A stretch of 64,000 bases of DNA, taken from assembly GCA_024279915.1 (NCBI GenBank), contig JAJRRB010000062.1:40213-104212 (forward strand), in the 5' to 3' direction. Origin of the DNA: Deltaproteobacteria bacterium. Its GTDB lineage: Bacteria > Desulfobacterota > Desulfuromonadia > Desulfuromonadales > BM103. A program made the position numbers and the translations under genes. Shown piece after piece: positions 44,475 through 52,779 of the stretch. A model generated the notes under the pieces. It worked only from the letters and a program-made list of their open reading frames with translations. It made no database searches and was not told the DNA's origin. Position 1 is the first letter of the stretch; each line of letters starts with the position of its first letter.

Positions 44475-45976
44475 AGAAAGTAACTATTGCAGTGACTATT
44501 GCGTTCGCTATAGTTCTTTCCATGGGCCAGTACGCCGCTGCCGAAGTCAGCAAGGAAGAGCTGAAATCGATCAGCACCCCTGACAAGGTAAACACCTCAC
44601 TCGGCGAATTGAAATTCTTTGACGGTGTCCCGACAGACGACACCGTCAAGAAGGTCTACGACAACCTCGACCGGATGAGAGGCGTGCAGGTGTTTCTCAA
44701 TACGCTGGGCGGTGGCTCGATGTACCGCTTGCGCGCGGGCAATACGAAGGTTGGCATCACCAAGTCGAACCAGATCTCAATCTTCGCGAAGCTGCTGGAC
44801 TCGAAGGGCCTCTATCTAACGGGAAACACCTCGACGCTCTATGCGCAGGCGTACCTCGACACCGAGACCGACGGCCCAACGGTCATCGAAATTCCTCCCG
44901 GCATGCTTGGAGCGATCAATGACTCGTGGTTCCGATACGTTGCAGATCTTGGCGTCATCGGCGCGGACAAGGGCAAGGGCGGCAAATACCTGGTGCTGCC
45001 CCCCGGCTACAAGGGTGACGTCCCCGGCGGCTATTTCGTGGTGCGACCGAAGACCTTCTGGACCTGGGCGATGGTGCGCGGCTCCACGGCACAGGGTCTG
45101 GGGCATGAGGTAAAAGCGATGGAGGGAGCGATCCGGGTCTACCCGCTCGCCAAGGCGAAGAATCCACCGAAGACCGAGTTCATCGATACCTCGGGCATGG
45201 CCTACAATACCGTGTCGCCCAATGACTTCAGCTACTTCGAGGACCTGAATCAGCTGATCCAGAAGGAGCCGATCGACGTGCTCGACTCGGAGATGCGGGG
45301 GCTGGTGGCCTCCATCGGCATCGTCAAGGGCAAGCCGTTCAAGCCGGACGCGAGGATGAAGAAGCTGCTGACCGAGGCGGTTGCAATTGGCAACGCCACG
45401 GCACGCACCCTCCTCTTTAAGCCCCGTGAGAAGGCCTATTACTTTTATCCGGACAGTGATAGCTCCTGGGTCATGGCTTTTTCCGGCAAGGATGTGTTCT
45501 TCGAGGTCGATGGTGCGCGCAATCTCGATGCCCGCACGAGTTTCTTTTACGGCTACACGGTAGTGACACCCGCGATGGCGGCCACGGTGCTCGGCAAGGG
45601 ATCGGATTACGCGGTAGCCTTCCAAGACGCAAAGAAGCAAGCCCTGGATGGCGGAAAAAACTACAAGCTGCATCTGCCCCCCAACGTGCCGGTCAACAAC
45701 TTTTGGGCCGTGACGATGTACGACACCCAGACCCGCTCGCAGCTGCAAACCAGCAATCCCTATCCAAGCCTGGGCAGTCAGAGCAAGGGGATGAAGAAGA
45801 GCGCCGACGGTTCCTACGACCTCTACTTCGGCCCTAAACCGCCCAAGGACAAGGAGAGCAACTGGCTCGAAACCGTCCCGGGAAAGGCCTGGTTCACCAT
45901 CCTGCGGATGTATGGCCCGCTCGAGCCCTGGATCAACAAGACCTGGCGCCCGGGTGAGATCGAGTTGGTTAAATAG
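44471..45976 (+). CDS. DUF1254/DUF1214 exported protein (first paralogue)
   Basis: 501 residues with a signal peptide (QYAAA-EV). N-terminal DUF1254 (VYDNLDRMRGVQVFLNTLGG, IEIPPGMLGAINDSWFRYV, GKGGKYLVLPPGY) and C-terminal DUF1214 (DGGKNYKLHLPPNVPVNNFW, SVTMYD-like AVTMYDTQTRSQLQT, WRPGEIELVK). Periplasmic; the reaction is unknown although the fold is common in Proteobacteria. A close paralogue follows 72 bases later. By eye the gene is richer in G+C than the 16-43 kb genes, pointing to acquisition. Confidence 0.88.
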   Translation: MKKVTIAVTIAFAIVLSMGQYAAAEVSKEELKSISTPDKVNTSLGELKFFDGVPTDDTVKKVYDNLDRMRGVQVFLNTLGGGSMYRLRAGNTKVGITKSNQISIFAKLLDSKGLYLTGNTSTLYAQAYLDTETDGPTVIEIPPGMLGAINDSWFRYVADLGVIGADKGKGGKYLVLPPGYKGDVPGGYFVVRPKTFWTWAMVRGSTAQGLGHEVKAMEGAIRVYPLAKAKNPPKTEFIDTSGMAYNTVSPNDFSYFEDLNQLIQKEPIDVLDSEMRGLVASIGIVKGKPFKPDARMKKLLTEAVAIGNATARTLLFKPREKAYYFYPDSDSSWVMAFSGKDVFFEVDGARNLDARTSFFYGYTVVTPAMAATVLGKGSDYAVAFQDAKKQALDGGKNYKLHLPPNVPVNNFWAVTMYDTQTRSQLQTSNPYPSLGSQSKGMKKSADGSYDLYFGPKPPKDKESNWLETVPGKAWFTILRMYGPLEPWINKTWRPGEIELVK

Positions 45977-46048
45977 ACGTCCAGAGTAAAAACGCAAGAG
46001 GCGGCCGCAACCGTCGATAGCGTCTTGCTAACAGAAAGAAGGAATAAA

Positions 46049-47560
46049 ATGAAAAACCTCACGTCAGTCACAGTCGTTGCAGTACTTACATTTTTCGCGT
46101 CGAGTATTGTTGCACAGGCAGCGGACAAGCCCAAGATGGCCACGGAGATGCCGGCAAGGATCACCGCCCCGGCCGAGGTCAAGACCCGGCTCGGAACGCT
46201 AAGGACCAAAGACGGCTTCCCGGATAAGGCCACCATCAAGAAGGTCTACAACAATCTCGATTTCCAGCGCGGCGTGCAGGCGGTCCTCACCGCCATACCC
46301 GCCGCCTCGCTGTCGGTCATGCGCAAGGGCCTGCGGGGATTGGGTCCCGACAATCAGACGGTGGCGATGTTCGAGGATCTCATGGACTCGAAGACGCTGT
46401 TTCTCACCGCGAACACGACCACGATCTACAACATCATGTGGCTGAACACCAAGGACGGTCCGCTGGTCGTCGAAGTGCCGCCGAATGTGCTCGGAGCGAT
46501 CGACGACTTCTGGTTCCGCTGGGTCGGTGACATCGGCGTCACCGGTGCCGACAAAGGCAAAGGCGGCAAGTACCTGGTGCTTCCGCCCGGGTACAAGGGC
46601 TCGGTGCCGGAGGGCTACTTCGTCCTGCGTTCGCCGACCTACAACATGTGGATGTTCTTCCGTGGTTTCATGGTCGATGGCAGCACAGCGCCCGCCGTTG
46701 CAAGCGCCAAGAAGTACCTGAAGGTCTATTCCCTTTCAAAGAAGTCCAATCCGCCCAAGATGAACTTCGTCAACGGGTCCGGGAAGTACTTCAACACCAT
46801 TCACTCGCTCGATTACACCTTCTTCGAGGAGGTCAACGAGGTCGTGCAGGAGGAGCCGGTTGAAGCGTCGGATCCCGAGACGCTGGGCCTGCTCGCCTCG
46901 ATCGGTATCGAAAAGGGCAAGCCGTTCAAGCCCGACGCACGGATGAAGAAGATCCTTACCGAAGCCGCGGCAGTGGGCAACATCACGGCCCGCGCCCTCG
47001 CCTACAAATCCCGCATTCCCGAGGCCTACTTCTACGAGAACAGCGCGTGGAACACGCCGTTCATCGGCGGCAGCTATCAGTTTCTGAAAGAGAAAGGCGT
47101 GCGCAACCTCGATGCCCGGACCTTCTTCTTTCTCTACGCCACCGGCATCACCCCGGCGATGGCCGAGGTGGTCATCGGCAAGGGCTCGGCATACGCTGTG
47201 GCGTTCGTGGACGCCAAGGGCGATCCACTCGACGGCGGCAAGAACTACGAGATCCACCTGCCGCCCAACATCCCGGAAAAGAATTTCTGGTCCTTCACGC
47301 TCTATGACAACCAGTCCCGCTCGATGCTCCAGACCGACCAGCAGTTCCCGAGCGTCGGGAGCCTGACGAAAGGCATGGTCGTGAACGCGGACACGTCGGT
47401 GGACGTCTATTTCGGCCCGCAGGCGCCGGCCGGCAAGGAAAACAACTGGGTACAGACCCTGCCCGGCAAAGGCTGGAACGTGATCTTACGCCTCTACTCG
47501 CCTTTGAAGCCGTGGTACGACAAGACCTGGCGACCGAGTGAGATCGAGCTGGTTAAATAG
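46049..47560 (+). CDS. DUF1254/DUF1214 exported protein (second paralogue)
   Basis: 503 residues from the ATG at 46049 (AGAAGGAAT upstream; an in-frame ATG at 46025 lacks a site). Signal peptide ends VAQA-AD. Same domain order as the preceding gene with shared blocks GADKGKGGKYLVLPPGYKG, KGKPFKPDARMKK and EIELVK at the C-terminus. The two differ enough to be an old duplication or separate family members. Both lie in a plus-strand run with an outer-membrane barrel gene. Confidence 0.88.
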   Translation: MKNLTSVTVVAVLTFFASSIVAQAADKPKMATEMPARITAPAEVKTRLGTLRTKDGFPDKATIKKVYNNLDFQRGVQAVLTAIPAASLSVMRKGLRGLGPDNQTVAMFEDLMDSKTLFLTANTTTIYNIMWLNTKDGPLVVEVPPNVLGAIDDFWFRWVGDIGVTGADKGKGGKYLVLPPGYKGSVPEGYFVLRSPTYNMWMFFRGFMVDGSTAPAVASAKKYLKVYSLSKKSNPPKMNFVNGSGKYFNTIHSLDYTFFEEVNEVVQEEPVEASDPETLGLLASIGIEKGKPFKPDARMKKILTEAAAVGNITARALAYKSRIPEAYFYENSAWNTPFIGGSYQFLKEKGVRNLDARTFFFLYATGITPAMAEVVIGKGSAYAVAFVDAKGDPLDGGKNYEIHLPPNIPEKNFWSFTLYDNQSRSMLQTDQQFPSVGSLTKGMVVNADTSVDVYFGPQAPAGKENNWVQTLPGKGWNVILRLYSPLKPWYDKTWRPSEIELVK

Positions 47561-47719
47561 TTATCAATCAAAGAGGTGCAACCACGAAAAACAAACTACG
47601 TAACAAACGATTGAAAAATCGCTGATGGCTCTGTGCGTGGCAGTGACAATGCTGGGCCTTTACACCGGCAGTCTCCTGGCCAGGGTTGCCTGGTCTGGAA
47701 ACCGACAGGAGTAACAACC

Positions 47720-48541
47720 ATGAATTTCACTAAATTTATTATTCCGCTTCTAGCCGCAATCATGCTTGTCGGAACTTCTGTCACGCCATCCGCGGCACAA
47801 GATAAAGAGGGTTGGCGGGACGCGCCCTGGCGGTTCAATGTCAATATATATGGTTGGATGCCGAGCGCCCCAGTCGACATCAAAATCGACGGTAACGAGG
47901 TAGCAAGTGCTCCGGAGTCATTTGACAATATACTTGATGACTTGGATATGGCCGCGATGTTTGAACTAGAGGTCCACAAGGGCCCGATCGGCGTCTTCGT
48001 TTCACCTATCTATTATGACGGAAAGCACACAGAGCACTTCACGGGACTCCTTGGACAAAGTCGCAAGGCCACCCTCGAAGAAAAAGTGTGGGTCATCAAG
48101 TACGGCTTGTCCTACGATTTTGGACCATGGTCTATGGGAGAGAATTCCGATCCATCGACAGTGATCGTGCAGCCGTATGTCGGGGGCCTCTACTTGCATG
48201 ATGACATAGAAATGAAAATCGACCCCGGCCTATTAGGCATTGGCCTTGATTATAAAGAGACGCTCAGCTTCAACACACCCATTGTCGGCGTAAACACCCT
48301 CTGGGACCTCACTGAACGTTGGACCCTTCGCCTGGGAGCCAATTACGGTGGTTGGGACGTGGACGACGTGGATGAAACCTACGAGGGGGTCGGCACGATC
48401 AGTTACAACTTCAATATGGGGGGTGTTTCCTCTAAAGTCTTTGCCGGCTACCGATATCTCCACGTCGACTACAAGAAGAAAAGGGCCGAAATCCACGTTG
48501 ACGTTAAGGGACCGCTTGTTGGGATCGGCTGGGAGTTCTAG
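47720..48541 (+). CDS. Outer membrane beta-barrel protein
   Basis: 273 residues from the ATG at 47720 (CAGGAG nine bases upstream). Signal peptide (SAA-QD). The mature chain alternates aromatic and polar residues in strands typical of 8-12-stranded barrels (WRFNVNIYGWMPS, VWVIKYGLSYDFG, WTLRLGANYGGWDVDD) and ends GIGWEF, a canonical C-terminal Phe for BAM recognition. No enzymatic motif. Adjacent to the DUF1254 pair and possibly a partner of it. Confidence 0.8.
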   Translation: MNFTKFIIPLLAAIMLVGTSVTPSAAQDKEGWRDAPWRFNVNIYGWMPSAPVDIKIDGNEVASAPESFDNILDDLDMAAMFELEVHKGPIGVFVSPIYYDGKHTEHFTGLLGQSRKATLEEKVWVIKYGLSYDFGPWSMGENSDPSTVIVQPYVGGLYLHDDIEMKIDPGLLGIGLDYKETLSFNTPIVGVNTLWDLTERWTLRLGANYGGWDVDDVDETYEGVGTISYNFNMGGVSSKVFAGYRYLHVDYKKKRAEIHVDVKGPLVGIGWEF

Positions 48542-48605
48542 GAGACTGTCCGAGAATAGAGACTCTAACTTTTGAACCTGGCCCATCCCGAGCCTTGCCC
48601 CGCTG

Positions 48606-49004
48606 ATGTGCGTCCAGATTTTGCAGCACTGCCACCCTTTTGTTGTTGACGTACTCCCCTCAAAGTGGGCCGAAGTGATGTTGTGGTTCAATACCGATAA
48701 CGTCAGAGAGGAAATCAATACTAAGAAAACGGCATTATTCAAAGCAGGTCTCGGCCTGGGTAGCCTGATTGGCGGGGGCACCGGCCACGATGTGGCGATG
48801 GTGTTGGGTGCATTGGGTGGTGCCGTGGCTGGACACGAGGTGCAGAATAAGTATGACAAACCGGTTCCCGGGCAACAGATCATCATTCGCATTAAGAACG
48901 GCGTGTTGGTCTCGGTCACACAGCCGGTGAAGCAGGGTTTGTCAAAGGGCCAGGCGGTGTACGTTGAAGGGAGTGGTAAGGATGCGCGGGTTTTGCCACA
49001 GTAA
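48606..49004 (+). CDS. Glycine-zipper 2TM-like protein, probably truncated at the N-terminus
   Basis: 132 residues. The middle holds a glycine-zipper (GLGLGSLIGGGTGHDVAMVLGALGGAVAGHE, key Gly spacing at about residues 48-78) and a C-terminal domain (GQQIIIRIKNGVLVSVTQP, VYVEGSGKDARVLPQ), as in SlyB/Rick_17kDa lipoproteins. The first 47 residues have no signal peptide or lipobox and look unlike the family. Either the start is elsewhere or the 5' part was lost on acquisition. The gene is flanked by 60 and 290 bases with no other gene. Confidence 0.5.
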   Translation: MCVQILQHCHPFVVDVLPSKWAEVMLWFNTDNVREEINTKKTALFKAGLGLGSLIGGGTGHDVAMVLGALGGAVAGHEVQNKYDKPVPGQQIIIRIKNGVLVSVTQPVKQGLSKGQAVYVEGSGKDARVLPQ

Positions 49005-49293
49005 TTACGCCTTTTCTGACCAGTGTACAAAGAAGAGCCGTTGCGAGAAGTTCGAAAACTCCGGATGGACACTAATTGGGTTCTACCGGGCTTCTGGACC
49101 TTTTGCTAATATAAAAAGGTGGTAAGCTTTAATGAGCCGAAATTACTGGAAAAGCAAAGATTGTCCTCTCAAGGATGGAAGCTGCTGAAATCCATCTTAA
49201 ACATTGAAACAATACCGGGTGATAGCAGTCGATAATTTTTTCTTCGTCTGCCGAAAAGCGATTTCCTGTCACCTTCCATGGAGGCTTCAAAAA

Positions 49294-49617
49294 GTGCCAG
49301 GTCTGACCAGGTTCAATCACTATTTTTTTCATGCCCTTTGGAAAATCCGGGTCATCTTTTTCGGGCTGTTCGCCTGGCTCGTGGTCAACGCTGCGGCGAT
49401 CGTTTATTTTGAGAAAATGCCTTTTGCAGATGCTTTGTACTTCACCTTTGTGACCGGGTTGACCATTGGCTACGGAGATATTGCCCCGGTGACTCTTCTA
49501 GGACGAGTTGTCGCTATTCTGACCGGGCTTCTGGGCATACTTACTACCGGTCTGGTCACTGCTGTTGCAGTGTTTGCGCTGAGGCAAACCATGGAACCTC
49601 CTACGGATAGTCATTGA
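49294..49617 (+). CDS. Two-TM potassium channel (ion_trans_2)
   Basis: 107 residues from the GTG at 49294, preferred because GGAGG lies nine bases upstream (a TTG at 49204 would add 30 unlikely residues). Two membrane helices flank a pore loop with selectivity filter TIGYGDIAP (positions TxGYGD), the K+ channel signature. There is no cytoplasmic gating domain (RCK/KTN or cNMP). Tetrameric inner-membrane pore; ion selectivity is predicted from the filter. It precedes the efflux operon. Confidence 0.82.
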   Translation: MPGLTRFNHYFFHALWKIRVIFFGLFAWLVVNAAAIVYFEKMPFADALYFTFVTGLTIGYGDIAPVTLLGRVVAILTGLLGILTTGLVTAVAVFALRQTMEPPTDSH

Positions 49618-49757
49618 GTCTAAAGACTGTTTTTACGCAAAGGGCTGAAGGGTTAAACCAGGATTCGTGAGTTAGGTTATGGCGGGAGTTGGTGAGTTAA
49701 AGAACAAGCAGGATGCGCCGGTTTATGGCTTACAAAGTACTAGGCGCAGGAGGTCGA

Positions 49758-51371
49758 ATGAAGAAGCGACTTACAGCGAAAGCAACACCCGCTCATCTGG
49801 TCTTGGTCGTGATCACGGCTGCCGTACTGGTCATGGCTTTGGGAGGATGCATGATGGTGGGCCCGGACTACACGAGGCCGACTGCGGAAGTGAATGACTC
49901 ATGGCTCGAGGCCTCTCCAACGATCTCGGATGAGCCAGCCGAAGTCCGCGAATGGTGGACCTCCTTCAACGATCCGGTGATGACAGCGCTGGTCAACAAA
50001 GCGTATGAGCAAAACCTCACCCTGCGGGCGGCTGGGCTGCGGGTGATCCAGGCCAGAGCCGCACGCGGCATTTCAGTTGGTGAGTTTTTCCCCCAGGAAC
50101 AGGAAATCAGTGCTGACTACAGCAAAAACAAGATCAGTAAGAACGACCTGAACAATCCCCCGTTTCCCCGCTTCAAAAAGGCAGAGCTGAGTTTCGATGC
50201 AGTATGGGAACTGGATTTATGGGGCAAATTCCGTCGCAACATCAATGCGGCCGATGCTGCGCTGCTGGGCTCGATCGCCGACTACGATGATGTACTCGTG
50301 AGCCTGGTCGCGGAGGTCGGTCTGGTCTATGTGGAAATCCGGACCCTGGAACGACGGATTGATTTGGCAAAGGAGAACGTCAGAATCCAACAAAAGTCGT
50401 TTGAACTGGCCGTGGCGCGCTTCCGGAACGGTGCGGTGTCGAAACTGGACGTTACAGAGGCTGGTTCCACGTTGGCAAACACCAAATCCACCGTGCCCGA
50501 TTTCGAATCATCGTTGCGCACCGCCAAACTTTCGCTGGGTGTCCTGCTCGGTCAGTCGGTGAGCGATTTAGAAAAGGAACTCGCCGGCGGTACCGGTATC
50601 CCATCGGCCCCATCCGAGGTGACGATAGGTGTGCCGGCGGATCTCCTGCGCAGGCGGCCGGATGTACGTTCGGCCGAGCGCGCAGCGGCGTTTCAGAGCG
50701 AGCAGATCGGCATCGCGGCCGCTGACCTGTTCCCGTCGGTCTCTGTTGGGGGTTCATTAGGGTACGAAGCCTCCGATGCCGGCAACCTGTCCCTTGGAAC
50801 CAACAACCTGTTCGAAACAGATTCATTGATCTGGTCCATCGGCCCCTCTCTGACGTGGCCAATCCTCAACTACGGCCGGATCATGAATAACAAAAGGGTT
50901 CAGGACGCGGCTTTCCAGGAAGCGGCGGTGAACTATCAAAACACCGTGCTGCAGGCGGCTGCGGAGGTAGAGTCTGCGCTTTACGGTTTTCTCAAAGCTC
51001 GTGAACAACTCGTGTACCTGACCGAGAGTTCCGAAAATTCGCGGCGGTCTTTCGAGCTCTCAAGGATCCAGTACCTGGAAGGACAAACAGATTTCCTGCG
51101 CGTCGATATCGCCGCCGAAGCATTAAGCCAGCAGCAGGATAAGCAAGCCACTGCTGAAGGGTTGGTCGCCACCACCCTTATCAGCGCTTACAAAGCCCTT
51201 GGTGGGGGGTGGGAGCTGCGCCGCGGGCATGAGTTCGTGCCGCAGGAAACAGTTGACGAAATGAAAGAGCGAACCAATTGGGGTGACATCCTCGACCCCG
51301 ATTACACGAATGGGACGGACTTGGGTTTCCCGCGTCCCGATGAGAACAACGAAACGCAGCGTGCGCCTTAG
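49758..51371 (+). CDS. RND-type outer membrane efflux lipoprotein (NodT/OprM family)
   Basis: 537 residues from the ATG at 49758 (AGGAGG seven bases upstream). The signal peptide has a lipobox (ALGGC). MMVGPDYTRPTAEVNDSW is the standard start of the mature NodT/OprM family. Two OEP repeats follow, including VSLVAEVGLVYVEIRTLERR, GVPADLLRRRPDVRSAERAA and AAEVESALYGFLKAREQ. It forms the trimeric TolC-like exit duct of the pump encoded by the next three genes. Confidence 0.92.
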   Translation: MKKRLTAKATPAHLVLVVITAAVLVMALGGCMMVGPDYTRPTAEVNDSWLEASPTISDEPAEVREWWTSFNDPVMTALVNKAYEQNLTLRAAGLRVIQARAARGISVGEFFPQEQEISADYSKNKISKNDLNNPPFPRFKKAELSFDAVWELDLWGKFRRNINAADAALLGSIADYDDVLVSLVAEVGLVYVEIRTLERRIDLAKENVRIQQKSFELAVARFRNGAVSKLDVTEAGSTLANTKSTVPDFESSLRTAKLSLGVLLGQSVSDLEKELAGGTGIPSAPSEVTIGVPADLLRRRPDVRSAERAAAFQSEQIGIAAADLFPSVSVGGSLGYEASDAGNLSLGTNNLFETDSLIWSIGPSLTWPILNYGRIMNNKRVQDAAFQEAAVNYQNTVLQAAAEVESALYGFLKAREQLVYLTESSENSRRSFELSRIQYLEGQTDFLRVDIAAEALSQQQDKQATAEGLVATTLISAYKALGGGWELRRGHEFVPQETVDEMKERTNWGDILDPDYTNGTDLGFPRPDENNETQRAP

Positions 51372-51429
51372 TCGCAGGCTGGTCGCTCAATGAGAAGTGA
51401 GGATGGTTTAGGAAAACTGAGAGGGTCTC

Positions 51430-51645
51430 ATGTTCACTCACACACCGTCAGAAATCCAGATTCTGGGAGTCTATTTCCCTCCGATCTTTGTGGCGATCCT
51501 GGCTGGCTTGTTGTGTGCCATCGGTTTGGCCAAGTTGCTCAACCGGACTGGTCTCAGCCGCTTCTTCTGGCATCCGCCGCTGGCCTACGCTGCGCTGTGG
51601 TTACTGTCGGCTGCACTGGTTGGTCTCATTTTCATTGCGCCCTGA
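51430..51645 (+). CDS. DUF1656 small membrane protein
   Basis: 71 residues with two hydrophobic helices (LGVYFPPIFVAILAGLLCAIG and YAALWLLSAALVGLIFIA). DUF1656 (PF07869) proteins, like E. coli AaeX/YtcA, are accessory subunits encoded with FUSC pumps and HlyD-type adaptors, exactly the arrangement here. The role of the small subunit is not established. Six bases before the adaptor gene. Confidence 0.85.
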   Translation: MFTHTPSEIQILGVYFPPIFVAILAGLLCAIGLAKLLNRTGLSRFFWHPPLAYAALWLLSAALVGLIFIAP

Positions 51646-51651
51646 AAGAGG

Positions 51652-52776
51652 ATGACTACACCCATGACAACGATTCTGCAAAACCTTAAATCGAAACTGC
51701 CGACGTTGGTGCTGGTTCTGGGGGCAGTGGTGGTGGCATTCTATCTTTATGGTCAATGGACCCACCAGCCGTGGACAAGGAACGGCCAGGTGCGGGCGGA
51801 CATCGTCAAGATCGCACCGCGGGTCTCGGGCAACATCGTGGAGGTGTTGGTAAAGGACAATCAGTTCGTCCGCAAGGGCGAATTGCTCTTCAAAATTGAC
51901 CCCAGTTCATATCAGTTGTCCGTCGACACGGCGCTGGTCCAGCTGCAGCAAAGCAGGGAAAATGTCGCCGCGCTTGAGGCCGAGGTGAAGGCAGCCGAAG
52001 CCAAGGTGATGGAGAGTAACGCGGCCATCGTCTCAGCGCGTGCCATGATTCAGCAACAGGCGGCGGCACTGGCCAATGCTAAGTCGCAGTCTGCACGCGC
52101 AAAGCGGCTCGCGAATCAAGAAGCTGGTTCGGTGGAGAATGCCGAGCAGAAAGCGGCGACAGTTCTGGAGAAACAGGCGGCCGTTGAGAGTGCCAAGGCA
52201 TCATTGAACCAATCCATGGCAGCACTGACGTCATCAAAGGCCAATCTCGACCAGGCGAGGGCCAACCTCGGCAAGCCCGGCGACGCCAATGTGCACATCC
52301 AGCAGGCTCTCGTCCAATTCGAGGAAGCACAACTCAAGTTGAGTTGGACCTCGTTGAACGCGCCGTTTGACGGATACACCACCAACCTGGATGTCAATGA
52401 GGGGCAATTTGTGTCCACCGGAAGCCCTATCGCGGCGTTTGTCGACAGCAATTCCTTCCGCGTTGATGGCTATTTTCAGGAGACCAAGCTGAAACACATC
52501 AAGCGCGGAGATCGTGCGATCATCACCTTGATGAGCCACCCGGACATCGAACTGACGGGGGTCGTCAACAGCATCGGTTACGCAATCGATCCCCCGGACA
52601 TCGCCGATACCGAGGGCGCGTCGTACCTGGTTCCCCAGATCGAACCGACCTTCGATTGGGTGCGCTTGCCGCAAAGGGTACCGGTGCGAATCCGGCTGGA
52701 AGACGTTCCCCAAGACATCCAACTCGTTTCCGGAATGACGGCGTCGGTGGCGATCCGGCCGTCGCGGAAAGACTGA
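51652..52776 (+). CDS. HlyD-family membrane fusion protein (AaeA/EmrA-like)
   Basis: 374 residues (ATG 51652; ATG 51664 is an alternative because GAGG abuts 51652). One N-terminal helix (PTLVLVLGAVVVAFYLYG), a lipoyl domain split in two halves (VKIAPRVSGNIVEVLVKDNQFVRKGE and YTTNLDVNEGQFVSTGSP), a long coiled-coil hairpin (about 95-230, Ala/Gln/Lys-rich), and a beta-barrel region (RVDGYFQETKLKHIKRGD). It bridges the FUSC pump with the outer-membrane duct. The next gene starts three bases after its stop. Confidence 0.9.
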   Translation: MTTPMTTILQNLKSKLPTLVLVLGAVVVAFYLYGQWTHQPWTRNGQVRADIVKIAPRVSGNIVEVLVKDNQFVRKGELLFKIDPSSYQLSVDTALVQLQQSRENVAALEAEVKAAEAKVMESNAAIVSARAMIQQQAAALANAKSQSARAKRLANQEAGSVENAEQKAATVLEKQAAVESAKASLNQSMAALTSSKANLDQARANLGKPGDANVHIQQALVQFEEAQLKLSWTSLNAPFDGYTTNLDVNEGQFVSTGSPIAAFVDSNSFRVDGYFQETKLKHIKRGDRAIITLMSHPDIELTGVVNSIGYAIDPPDIADTEGASYLVPQIEPTFDWVRLPQRVPVRIRLEDVPQDIQLVSGMTASVAIRPSRKD

Positions 52777-52779
52777 CGC

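Noticed and set aside
44816..45997. 393-codon minus-strand frame opposite the first DUF1254 gene
   Set aside because: Shadow of a GC-rich gene: the plus-strand frame has the signal peptide and family domains, the minus frame has none.
47625..47714. 29-codon frame (MALCVAVTML...) before the barrel gene
   Set aside because: Looks like a stray signal peptide, but there is no ribosome site and it ends after ten non-conserved residues; perhaps a remnant or leader, not supported as a gene.
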